Shown here: in pieces, positions 34,226 through 44,503 of the stretch
How positions within the stretch are numbered: position 1 is the first letter of the stretch
How the letters are laid out: the number at the start of each line of letters is the position of its first letter
Assembly: GCA_930367215.1 (NCBI GenBank)
Contig: OV884056.1
Coordinates: 196,333,310 to 196,397,309 of the forward strand
Source of the DNA: Pollenia angustigena
Lineage: Eukaryota > Arthropoda > Insecta > Diptera > Polleniidae
Reading direction: 5' to 3'
DNA length: 64,000 nucleotides
The notes under the pieces: generated by a model
Seen by the model: the letters and a program-made list of their open reading frames with translations, nothing else
What the model was told of the DNA's origin: nothing
Databases searched by the model: none
Translations under genes and position numbers: made by a program

Positions 34226-34849
34226 ATATTCATTGTATTTAAATACAAAGTCAAAAACTAACCATAAACTTCCTTTCGAGTTCAAAGAACCCTTTTAATA
34301 TAATAAAATAAATTATAAATATTAATTTCAGTAATAATTTACTTTTAAAAACAATAAAGCATAAACGGTAAGGAAACACAAAGAACTTACTAAAGAAAAA
34401 TTCTTATAAATTTGTCTTCATTTATCGCCTCATAAAACACAAAGCAAAAATCTCTTAAAACATTTTGTACATTTATAGTTTTACTATTTAACAAATAGTG
34501 ATAAAAACATTAGAACTTTTTTTTTGCTAAAAGCGAAACCCCCACAATCCTTTCAGACAAATTTATTTATGACTTAAGTTGTTACAGCTAAATGTCATTT
34601 AAAATTCATATAACAACAACAACAAAGAACATTTAACCGAAACGAACTTTTGTTGAAATAAACACAAAAGTAACAGCAACAATAATAAAAGCAACTACAA
34701 TACATTAAAAGAAATGAAAAGTGACGCCATCTTATTGCAACGAATTTCAGATACACTATTTTTGGCTATTAGAAAGAACTAGGAAAATAAAAATTATTTT
34801 TCGATATTTTTTTCCATAACGTAAGCTGGAAAAATATTTCTATAAAGTT
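34226..34849. other. AT-rich non-coding stretch
   Basis: No gene seen. It includes short AAC trinucleotide runs near 34,612-34,625 and 34,675-34,690. Confidence 0.5.
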
Positions 34850-35060
34850 AACAAGAAACCCCACAAGAGGGGAGACTGTCCGGCTGGTTGTTTGTTCATG
34901 TAACCTTGTGTGCAAAGTACAGGTCGCAAATTTGAAGATAATTTGATGAATTTTGGTACATACGTTTCTATGTACCAAAATTTCGTGAGAATTGGTCCGT
35001 AATTCTCATGGCTCCAATACAATTTTTTTCGGAATAGAGTTTTTGTGCCCACAAGCTATC
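34850..35060 (-). repeat. family-P dispersed repeat, minus orientation, split by a transposon
   Basis: On the minus strand it reads GTGGGCACAAAAACTC, TTGCACACAAGGTTACATG and CAGCCGGACAGTC, which are family-P hallmarks. The opposite end of a family-P repeat in the same orientation (CTGTGGGGTAGGGTACCAAATGGTCGGGCTTGAC) lies at 39,085-39,120, beyond the 3.2-kb transposon at 35,271. The two are probably one copy split by that insertion. Confidence 0.6.
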
Positions 35061-35270
35061 TTATTATGTTCGTATTAAGATTACATTTGGCCCAGAACTA
35101 TATTATTGCAAAATCGTATATTGCAAAATCGTCTTACCAAAGTTGTTAAAAATAGGTTCATATTTGGCAAAGAAAAAACATGGGTTTGGTAAACATATTC
35201 TAAGAGCAAATTATTATGATAAGATTCATGATTGTAGTCACCATATTACGATTATTATTGAATCATATTA

Positions 35271-35812
35271 TAGAGCAATTCCATATGAAAGCGATCACCT
35301 TTTGGACGACCCATCTCTGATTTTAAAATAAATAGTCTCAATCGATTGCCCAGCAAAAAATAATGTACCTACATATTTTTTTTTTTTATAGTGACTGGTT
35401 TAGTGGTGGTGTACACCACTGTCATGTGACAAAATTGAAGAATTCTTCATAAGGGACCTCATTGAAAGTTGTTTTAAAAAAAACTACTAAAGCGATCGCA
35501 ACGAGTGATAGCTCGTTGGAAAGGTATTGAATCAGGCTTTAATTGAAAAATAAAATTTTCCTAATTTTTCTTAGAAATTTACCTTTAAATTTTCCCATGA
35601 AAATTAAATTTTCCGATTTTCCACAGAAGCTTCTTAATTTTCCGGCTAATTTTTTTTGGATTCCTCATAGTTTTTGCTTTAAGAATCAGCAATAAAAAAA
35701 TGGGCCCCGACTCCTTGTTTGGACAGGAGAAGAGCATTTAAGAGACCACCTTGTTAAAAATACATTTTAAATATTATTTTACAGTTAAAAATACATTTAT
35801 GAAGAAAAAATC
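35271..35812 (+). repeat. left long terminal inverted repeat
   Basis: Pairs with 37,956-38,513 in inverted orientation. Shared phrases in order are CAAAAAATAATGTACCTAC, GTGGTGTACACCACTGTCAT, AGCGATCGCAACGAGTGATA, GGGCCCCGACTCCTTG and GAGACCACCTTGTTAAAAA. One arm has a ~15-bp indel near its outer end (after CGATCA). Confidence 0.9.
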
Positions 35813-35944
35813 AATTTTTTTTTTAAGAGCCCCAAGTTGAGTGTGTAGTGAATATGGTCTGCCTGCCTTCACAAGATCGGCCATAAATCCGTGGATAATA
35901 GCAACAGTGGCATGTAATGGCACACCAAACCCGACTGAGGCTAC

Positions 35945-36170
35945 AGGTCATAAAATGTTTTGTAAATTTTTTAAATTATCAGGTAATAAATATTTCGCCT
36001 AAAATGACACGTGCAGAAACAAGTCATAAAACACGGATTTTTCCATAAATATGGCGAAATATTTATTACCTGGTAATTTAAAAAATTTTCAAAACATTTT
36101 ATGACCTGTGGTCGGCTTATTGGCAGTAACCAATTAAGTCCCTCTTTAAAAAACATTTTATGACCAGTAG
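35945..36170. promoter_or_regulatory. inverted repeat upstream of the transposase start
   Basis: AGGTCATAAAATGTTTTG and TCAGGTAATAAATATTTCGCC at 35,945-36,000 are mirrored by GGCGAAATATTTATTACCTG and CAAAACATTTTATGACCT ending at 36,107, a hairpin with arms of about 60 bases. A third ACATTTTATGACC lies at about 36,153-36,166, just before the ATG at 36,188. A role as promoter, transposase-binding or silencing site is inference. Confidence 0.5.
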
Positions 36171-36187
36171 TTCACGCAAAGAGTGAA

Positions 36188-37893
36188 ATGACAAGTGAAC
36201 AAAATGTTTCATCTGATAGTGAGGCAGACATTCCGATGGTCAATATGTCTTTGAGTCCTTTGAATGAGGCTATTACCACTTTAGGTAAAACGCCTATTAG
36301 AAAAAGAAAGTTGCGAAGTGAAACATACAGGAAAGAGAAAAAAGGCAAGGTTATGAGTGCAATCGCGACAATATTTGATGAAGGCTCTGATAACGAATGC
36401 AGTCAAGCAGATGACGTTGATGACGGCAAACAAATGATTGAGCAGTTGAAAAGAAAATTCAATTTAGCGACCACTTTTCCGGAGAAATATCTCATTTTAT
36501 CTGTGCTGCCTCAATCATGGTCTATACGCAAGATTTCTGAACAGTTTCAAACATCTTTTTACATCGCGAGAAGAAGCAAAGAATTAGTTCGACAGAAGGG
36601 CATATTGGCGACTCCCACCAAGAAATTTGGCTCAAGGACCCTCAGCGAAGGAACGGTGAAACTGATTCAAGATTTTTACTGCAATGATGACAACAGCCGC
36701 GCCTGCCCAGGTACACGTGACTATGTTATCACACGTGAAGATGGAGAAAAAGTACACAAGCAGCGCAGATTATTATTATGTAATCTATCCGAAGCATACC
36801 ATCAGTTCAATGAGAAATACCCAGCAGAAAAAGTGGGATTTTCTAAGTTTGCCATCCTACGACCAAAAGAATGCGTGCTGGCGTTAGACAGGCACGGAAC
36901 GCATTCAGTCTGCGTTTGCATGTTTCATCAAAACATCAAATTAATTTTCTTTCCATGCAAGAAATTTAAAGTATTTCACGGTGAAATTGAAACATATAGG
37001 GAGCTCCTGTCGAAGTCGTTGTGCGCATACCCCACGGAAAATTGTCATCTGTCCAAATGCGACAATTGTCCGAAGATTGACGAGCTAGAGCAATATTTGG
37101 CGGAAAAGTTTGAACAGCTGTTAATTCAGGAGGTGCATTTCAAACAGTGGATAATTAGCAGCGGCAGATGTTCCCTTGAGACCGTGGTAAAGCAGATTCC
37201 GGAATTCATCGAGGAATTCGGATTCAAGTTGAATGAACTGAAGGCGCACCATTTCATATCCGAGATGCAATCGAAATTTCTAAAGGAAAGTAAGGAGAAA
37301 TTAGCCCAAAATGAAGATAACGAACTACAGACCGTAAGCCTTGTTGTTGTCGCGGAGAGTTTAGCTCATAATTATGTGTCCGTTTATTTATTTCAAATGA
37401 AACTGTTTGAATTCTTAAGATCAAAATTCGATGCAATCGACAAAGTAACGTTTTTCTCAGACGGCGCGGCTTCTCAGTACAAGAATAAAAAAATTTTTAC
37501 AATCTTTGCATAATTGAAGAAGAACAAAACTGCAAGGTCGAGTGGCACTTTTTCGCGACGTCCCACGGTAAGGGCCCATGCGATGCGTTAGGGGGAACCC
37601 TAAAACGCATGGCGACTAAGGCAAGTTTGCAAAGGCCATATACTGACCAGATCTTAAATGTACAACATTTGTTTTCGTGGATTCAAAGCAAGGAAATTGC
37701 CATTAACACAGTTTTATGCACTCAAAAAGAACACGATGCCATGGAGCGACGAATTCAAAACAGATATAATAATGTCAAAACTATAACTAGAACGCAAAAG
37801 TTTCATTGCTTCACACCAAATATTTCTGATATGTCAATTAATGTAAAGCGGTACTCTTCGTCTGCCGACGTGCTAAATTTAAAGTTACTTTAA
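36188..37893 (+). pseudogene. transposase-like gene of an unassigned family, one frameshift
   Basis: The ORF opens MTSEQNVSSDSEADIPM with an acidic start, then a basic cluster IRKRKLR..YRKEKKGK (residues about 37-54, possible nuclear signal). A helical DNA-binding-like region follows (about 105-170: SIRKISEQFQTSFYIARR) and then RACPGTRDYV. Next are a Cys/His block HSVCVCMFHQNIKLIF (about 240) and CHLSKCDNCPKI (about 288). Near the end is VTFFSDGAASQYKNKK, where a conserved Asp could be catalytic. The frame stops at 37,511 after an apparent single-base loss at about 37,500. The -1 frame continues NLCIIEEEQNCKVEWHFFA, SHGKGPCDALGGTLKR and on to LNLKLL and a stop at 37,893. I recall similar SDGA..QYKN / WHFFA..HGKG.CD..GG blocks in uncharacterised animal proteins but cannot name the superfamily. 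Confidence 0.72.
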
Positions 37894-37955
37894 TTTTATA
37901 ATGATGCCAAGACAATTGAAATTTTGTAATTAAGTATAAGCAGCAAAATAAGAAA

Positions 37956-38513
37956 GATTTTTTCTTCATAAATGTATTTTTAACTGTAAAATAATTTTTA
38001 AAATGTATTTTTAACAAGGTGGTCTCTTAAATGCTCTTCTCCTGTCCAAACAAGGAGTCGGGGCCCATTTTTTTATTGCTGATTCTTAAAGCAAAAATTA
38101 TGAGGAATCCAAAAAAAAAAAAAATTAGCCGGAAAATTTAGGAGCTTCTGTGGAAAATCGGAAAATTTAATTTTCATGGGAAAATTTAAAGGTAAATTTC
38201 TAAGAAAAATTAGGAAAATTTTATTTTTCAATTAAAGCCTGATTCAATACCTTTCCAACGAGCTATCACTCGTTGCGATCGCTTTAGTAGTTTTTTTTAA
38301 AACAACTTTCAATGAGGTCCCTTATGAAGAATTCTTCAATTTTGTCACATGACAGTGGTGTACACCACCACTAAACCAGTCACTATAAAAAAAAAAAATA
38401 TGTAGGTACATTATTTTTTGCTGGGCAATCGATTGAGACTATTTATTTTAAAATCGGAGAGGGGTCGTCCAAAAATTTGCCAATTTTGATCGTTTTCATA
38501 TGGAATTGCTCTA
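37956..38513 (-). repeat. right long terminal inverted repeat
   Basis: Inverted partner of 35,271-35,812. It begins GATTTTTTCTTCATAAATG and ends TATGGAATTGCTCTA. Confidence 0.9.
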
Positions 38514-38515
38514 TA

Positions 38516-40340
38516 ACCAAATATATTCGTAATGCTACATCATAATATTTTTCCCATAATCATATTCTTATCATGTTAAATTTATAATCATAATTGCCGC
38601 AACCATGCCCAACCCTATCTCTGCGTGCATACAAACGTCACTTCCAAAATAAGCTTTTAGTGTCATATACATATATTGATTCTTATGTTTCTAGGCTGGA
38701 ACAAAGAGCCACTGTGGTTTCGGTAATCATGTTAATTAATATTGACGTTTGGCGATTTTTTTGGTGATTTGTGACATCCGGTTTGGCTGTGCTTCCTATA
38801 AGCAGTTAATATATCATCCATTGCCACAAAGGTGATAATGCATGCCATATTATCTGCAAGGGCGGACTTCCTTATAAATGTTGGCATTGATATGAAATTA
38901 GGCAACGATAACTTTTATAATAGCTTTTATGTCATGGCAAAATTTTGTTCTAGTAGGTCCAAAATTGACCTTAAGTCTCATATAAGCACCCTCTCCAAAA
39001 TCGCTTTAAGACGAACACATCACATATAGATGTTGAAATTTAATCATATTATTTTGTTTTGCCGAGTCAATGATTGGTGTCTTTATATACTGTGGGGTAG
39101 GGTACCAAATGGTCGGGCTTGACTTTTCTTGATTGGATAAAACTCAAATATAGTTTTTAGCATTTCAACTAGTTCTAGATCTAACGCTATTCCAAACTAA
39201 TAGAAATTCCCTTCGCTATGTAGTGATATACTACAACAAAAAAAGCACCATCAAGAAAATAAATAGTAGTAAACTTACGAACAAGAAAAATAAAATCAGA
39301 TAAGAAATCAGAAAAACTTCAAAGTGAAGACAAAAACATTTGCTATAAAACAACTCGTACTATTTCGTTTGAAAAGAGGAAATATAGAGCTTAATGCAAC
39401 AAATGCGTTAAATGGCACAAAAAGAGTGTAACTTCCTTTTAAAACTTTTGATAAATTAAGATGAGTTGAACATTCAGAAGCACTGTTATACCATTAACAG
39501 ACACACACGCTCATGCTAAAACCCCAAACTCAAAAATTATAAACAGGTCTTTAAAGGAGTGATTTGGTAAGAATTATTAACATTTAAAGAAGAAGTTATT
39601 AGCTTCTAAAATTTCCTTTTTTAATAGTCAGAAGTTTTTTAAAAAAATTCTGTAAAGATTAAAATTAACTTGTAAAATATGAATAAAATTAGATTTTGCA
39701 ACTTGAAAAAACTTTTTCTAAATTTATGTCTGAGAGCTAGCTTTTGTTTTTGTTTTAAAAAAAGGACGTAGAAATATGGTGAAGAATATTTCTGAGATTC
39801 AAAAAATAAATCAATTGATGTGTGGACAATGTACAGAGAGGAACGGAAAAACGGTGTCGTTATTCGGATCTAACCGATTTCTGTCTTTACGAATGAGTAC
39901 TGGATCTAAAGAATTCTTAAATAATATTGATCTTTCAATTGTAGTTAGATTATATGATACCTGTACCATATCCCAGGCAAAAATATACACAACAACCGAA
40001 ACTGCTTGGAGAATTAAAGGGCTTATGTATGGGGGTGCAATTTAAGTACATATGTATAAATAAGAATACCTTCCTTTAAAAACTTACTTATGCACAGATA
40101 TATGCTAGAAGAGGAACAAATGTTTACAAACACAAAGTTTTTTTTCGCAACATGAAAAAAGCTTAAAAAGTTTTTTGCAAGTTATTTTAGCTATTGCGAA
40201 AAGTCAAGTTGACAATGTCAACGAAATTGCATTTTATAACTATATGCACACACTATCTAACAGATGCACAGGAAGCACATATTTAAACCAGCCGGCCTAC
40301 AACAACAAATAAGGAAAATTGAACCAGTTTTGGTATAAGC
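38516..40340. other. non-coding stretch with a family-P fragment
   Basis: Includes the family-P end at 39,085-39,125. The frame at 39,776-40,045 (MVKNISEIQKINQ...) has mixed composition but no recognisable motif, and I do not call it a gene. Nothing else recognised. Confidence 0.45.
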
Positions 40341-40435
40341 CAGGGCTGTGGAGTCGGAGTTGAGGTTTTTGTACCGGAGTGGAGTCAGAGTCGAAGTACC
40401 CAAAAAAAATTGCGACTCCGACTTCAAAATTTTTT
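40341..40435 (+). mobile_element. hAT-type element end (fragment)
   Basis: Starts CAGGGCTGTGGAGTCGGAGT, followed by further GGAGT/CGGAGT and GACTCCGACTT phrases. This terminus belongs to a hAT-type element common in insects. The matching right end is not found downstream, so the copy is truncated. Confidence 0.6.
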
Positions 40436-40503
40436 CGGCAAAAAAAATCTTCTAATAAATAATGGAAATAATGTTCTGCTTTTCAAATAGAATCTGTTTT
40501 AAA

Positions 40504-41694
40504 GGCTCCACGAAAAGCCCCCCAATGAAATAACGCCCAAACGAGAAATGAAATATTCCCCAATTTTTTTTTCATACATTTTTGGGTGTTATTTCATATG
40601 AAAAAACTCCCAATTTTTTTGGGCCGCTTTTCATTTTTTTTGGGAATTATTTCATTCTTCATTTGGGGTTTTCAAATTATGAAATAATCTCCAATGAAAT
40701 AACACCCAACAATTTTTAAAATTCGGGGCTTGTTTCATAGCGTGTTTAATTTGGGTGTTATTTCATTTTTAATTCGGAGGTTATTTCATTTTTAGCACTA
40801 AAGTTAAGTATTGAAATCTGGCTTCGCATACTAAAGTTTTTCTGCGTGACGGCCTGCGGCCGTGCTTAGGGATTTTTTCCTCCAGTAGGACGCGGCAGGT
40901 GGCTTCGCTGAATGCAGTTTTCCTGCGTGCGTCACAAGAATAAAAAAATGTTTTTCAATGATATCTAAGGATTTTCCCTTTTACAGAATGTTGACACCAT
41001 GCGTAACACTATTCTGGAAAAGTATGGCTTTGTCTCTCATTTGTGAAAAAAAATATGGCTATATCTCTCATTTCGCAAAATTTTAAATATGACCTTACCT
41101 CTCACTGATTGGGCGATAAGACCATAACGCTTTATCTCCCATTCAATTGAGCAATAAAGCCATTATGGCCTTATCTCCCATGGTTAAAAAGCACCCCCCG
41201 AGTAAAGGCCAAACGTAGAAGGCAAATTGTCTTCCGAACTGCAAAAATAGAGCAGGGCTACAAGGATCTACGGGCGGGTAAAATAACTACAGCAATATTT
41301 TTGAACCGAATATATCCTTATTATTAAGAAGACGCCTGCGGGCCTCCACACGATTCATTTCAATAATTTTGCGACTTTGCTCTTGGTCCATTTTGACTTC
41401 ATGAAATCCTTGGTGAAACTGACTCTTTTATGAATTTTGGGCATAATTTCATTTTTGTTGCTGATGGGGTTAATTTCATTGGGGGTTATTTCATTTTCAT
41501 CATTGGGTGTTATTTCATATGAAATAACATCAAAATATTGGGGGTGGTTTCGTTTTCGTTTTGGGGTTTATTTTATTTATTTTTCGATGTTATTTCATTC
41601 ACTGCTTTTGGGTGTTATTTCCTATTTTTTGGGGATTTTTTCATTGGGGGCTATTTCCTGGGCGTTATTTCATTGGGGGGCTTTTCGTGGAGCC
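40504..41694. mobile_element. non-coding transposon with 8-bp duplication and motif arrays
   Basis: Perfect 8-bp GTTTTAAA duplications flank it (40,496-40,503 and 41,695-41,702). The ends are inverted: GGCTCCACGAAAAGCCCC on the left and its reverse complement on the right, with the match continuing as CCAATGAAATAACGCCCA. Both outer thirds are packed with variants of GGGTGTTATTTCATT in both orientations. The middle (40,840-41,400) is GC-richer, with a TATCTCYCAT array. An 8-bp duplication fits hAT, P or Merlin superfamilies, but the ends are not typical of hAT. The frames 41,437-41,892 and 41,538-41,813 are products of the repeats. Confidence 0.8.
41018..41195 (+). repeat. short imperfect array TATGGCYWTATCTCYCAT
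   Basis: Five imperfect copies: ATGGCTTTGTCTCTCAT, ATGGCTATATCTCTCAT, ATGACCTTACCTCTCAC, AACGCTTTATCTCCCAT and ATGGCCTTATCTCCCAT. They are spaced about 30-45 bp apart in the middle of the 8-bp-duplication element. Confidence 0.65.
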
Positions 41695-41702
41695 GTTTTA
41701 AA

Positions 41703-42765
41703 ATTATGTTATTTTTATGTTTTTTTTTTTTTTTTAATTATTCACATGAAACGCGAAAATCGCGATATATTTTATCTTTTTTCATATACATGGGTATCAA
41801 ATTTTTTCATTAAAAATGTGAAAAATACAATTACATACAATAAAAAACATAAAATGTACAGAAAATCTTTTCGCGATTCTATATTTGTATAAAGTTTGCA
41901 CGATTCCATTTTGTTTGCAATATGACCTGGTTGATTACTTCAATTTGAAAAGCAGAAAATTATTTTCACATACGTAGAATTTGTATGGAAATCCGAAACG
42001 AAAATATGTATTTAGTTAAATATCTTTATTAGTAGGTCAAGTTTTATATACCATTGGAAAAAACTCAAAAACTCTTTTCGATGATACCAAATTTTATTTA
42101 TGTCATCTTGAAGTAAAGTACAAACAAATTCGAAAAACTGAAAAAAGAGCTTTTTTAAAAATGGTCCAGCTCACGTATGGTCATCGCTAGAACCAAAATA
42201 TTTTGGGAATCATCATAAAACATATCAAGCTTTATTTTCAGAGGGGTAACAACATCACTTTTTTCAGCTCCATACAAGTTGAGTCGGTATAATATACAAT
42301 TATTAGGGCCCTTCAAAATCGTCAACTCTTCAAGGCTGGAGCGAAATCGAATGACGTTTTAAGATCTCTAAAAATTGCAATTTTTTGTATGGAAATGTAC
42401 ATACAAATCAAAAAAAAATTAAATTATATACATAGGTAATGACCAGAGAAGACTAAAATGCTTTTTTTGCTTTTAAGCTGTTTTTTATAAATCCTGCAGT
42501 TTTTTGCTTCTTTTACAATGGTGTTGCTTTTTTTTTTTTTTTTTATTTTTTTGTTTAAACTTCCCATTTTTGTATTAAAAACTTCGTATGTTACTTTCAA
42601 GGCGAATTCCTCTATAAAAGAGAATTCGCCTTTGTTACTACCTTTTTGCAACTCTGTTTTCATTTTAAAAACAATTAACTAAAATCATAGTAGGCTGTTA
42701 AAAATAGAAATAAATAAAAAAGTTTAAAAAATGCCGAAAGAGAAAAGTAATAGAAATTTATTATT
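41703..42765. other. AT-rich non-coding stretch
   Basis: No gene recognised. There are poly-T tracts (41,720-41,736 and 42,529-42,544) and a small inverted repeat GGCGAATTCC...GAGAATTCGCC at about 42,601-42,631. Confidence 0.5.
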
Positions 42766-43914
42766 AACAAGTAAGAGTGCTATATTCGGCTATGCCGAAT
42801 CTTCTATACCCTTCACCATGGTTTGGAAAGAACAGAAGTTTATATATATATTTAAATACATGTATATATACATGTATATTTATAAAATATATATCGTTTA
42901 GTTTTATTTAATTATTTGCACATGATTGCGTGCTATTAAATATATTAAAAGTTTAATTAATATATAGCACGTTAAGTTTTGATCGAATTTCAGTTTTTGG
43001 TCATGCCGACATCTTAAAGTATAAAATTACCATTTACTTTGGTGATAAAACTTGTAGTCGGGAAGTTCTATGGTTCACGAAAATAGGTATTAAAAAAAAA
43101 CTATATTTTTGACATTACTTTTTTTTTACCCATATTCCGAGTTTTTCTAAAGATTTCCGATATTTTGATATCTAAAACGTATGAATAGGTCATAATACAG
43201 CTCTAAAATTTTAGTTTTTATAAAAATGTTAATGTTTTTAGTCCTTTTTTGGAGTATTTTGCACATAACTTCACCATTTTTAACCGATTTGGCAGATTTA
43301 TATACCAATGTGCTTAAAAATAATATTTCCATTAAATTGGCTTATAGGCATATATATATATACCTACATATTTGTACATATATTTAAGCAAACTTAATTA
43401 TAAAAAAAACAAACTTAATTATAAAATAAAAAACAAACTTAATTATAAAAAAAAAGAGTAACTTTTGGGATTTCAGTATTTTGATTATAACTCAGCCATT
43501 TTTTAACCGATTTGACAGATTTATATACCGACGTGTTTAGCAAGAAATTTACCATTTATTTGTGTTATAAAACTTGGACTCGGGAAGATCCATGGCTACC
43601 GAAAATGGGTATTTAAAAAAAACCGGTTTTCCCGAGTTCTTTATAAAATATGTTCTACTTAAAATTTCCGATATTTTGGTATATAAGTCATTTCCATAGG
43701 ACATATGACAGCCCTAAAATTTAGGTTTTTATACAATTTTTAAAACGTATGAATAGGTCATAATACAGCTGTAAAATTTTAGTTTTTATAAAAATGTTAA
43801 TGTTTTTAGTCCTTTTTTGGAGTATTTTGCACATAACTTAACCATTTTTAACCGATTTGGCAGATTTATATACCAAAGTGCTTAAAAATAACATTTCCAT
43901 TAAATTGGCTTTTA

Positions 43915-43945
<31 letters not shown>
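42766..43945. repeat. dispersed repeat 'family Z', rearranged copy
   Basis: Starts AAGTAAGAGTGCTATATTCGG, TATGCCGAATC and TATACCCTTCACCATGG, the same left end as the fuller copy at 47,328-48,953. Inside, a block of about 200 bp (AACGTATGAATAGGTCATAA through TTCCATTAAATTGGC) occurs twice at an offset of about 563 bp (about 43,176 and 43,740). Between them is the TAACTCAGCCATTTTTTAACC block, also seen in the fuller copy. No coding sequence. Confidence 0.7.

Positions 43946-43948
<3 letters not shown>
43919..43948. repeat. (TA)n microsatellite
   Basis: About fifteen TA dinucleotides at the junction between family Z and module A. Confidence 0.9.
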
Positions 43949-43950
<2 letters not shown>

Positions 43951-44503
43951 TATGCACAGCGCGTAGTTTGGGTACATTATTTGTATGTACCTTATATTTT
44001 GAGGACATTTGCATGCTATGAGGACTGTCTTCAAAGTTTTATATGCCTTCCGTGTAATATGAAGACATTGTAGATTGAAGACATTTTTTACGGATTTTTT
44101 TTTTTTTTGTTCATTTTATTCCGCTGTGTATATTTATTGATATATTATTGTAAAACGTTCGATATATGCGCTTTAAATGCATTAATTTAACATTTTTTTA
44201 AACCTTTCGATTTTTATAGTTGCCATACTTGCTACAAAAATTTTATTTTTAACGCCATTTAAATACATATATGTATATATGTGAGTTTGAAGTCAGCCAT
44301 ATGCTACTTGCAAGAGTGAAAGAAACAACGCCATTTAATTACAAATTTTTATATATGTGAGTTTGAAGTCAGCCATATGCTACTTGCAAGAGTGAAAGAA
44401 ACAACGCCATTTAAATACATATTTGTATATATGTGAGTTTGAAGTCAGCCATATGATACTTTTTTACCAGAAGCTTAAAGGTGTTGCGTCTTTATACGTG
44501 TTT
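43949..44503 (-). repeat. spacer module A, partial, minus orientation (copy 1)
   Basis: Contains TGCACAGCGCGTAGTTTG, TATGTACCTTATATTTTGAGG, TGAGTTTGAAGTCAGCCATA (three times, with a ~80-90 bp internal repetition) and AGAAGCTTAAAGGTGTTGCG, the order seen in module A at 62,436-63,212. The left part is missing and the middle is expanded. Confidence 0.8.

Larger units (their letters stand above)
35271..38513 (+). mobile_element. DNA transposon with ~550-bp inverted repeats, superfamily unassigned
   Basis: Both ends begin TAGAGCAATTCCATATGAAA and are followed by GGACGACCC, TCGATTGCCCAGCAAAAAAT, GTGGTGTACACCAC, and the rest of a long arm extending to 35,812 on the left and starting at 37,956 on the right. 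TA flanks both sides (35,269-35,270 and 38,514-38,515), though arm identity reaches one base beyond, so the duplication size is provisional. The centre encodes one protein of about 560 residues broken by a single frameshift. The arms are highly similar apart from small indels, pointing to fairly recent activity. Confidence 0.8.

Noticed and set aside
37484..37505. Programmed frameshift in the 35.3-38.5 kb element
   Set aside because: The local sequence (AAT AAA AAA ATT TTT ACA ATC) does not place a slippery X-XXY-YYZ heptamer in the right phase. A single-base loss in ACAAAT is simpler.
39776..40045. 89-codon open frame MVKNISEIQKINQL...
   Set aside because: Composition is acceptable but there is no recognisable motif, no splice context and no repeat copy to compare with. 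Not called as a gene.
41437..41892. 151-codon hydrophobic frame with many GVISF repeats
   Set aside because: It is a translation of the reiterated GGGTGTTATTTCATT motif in a non-coding transposon and runs past the element's end into poly-T.
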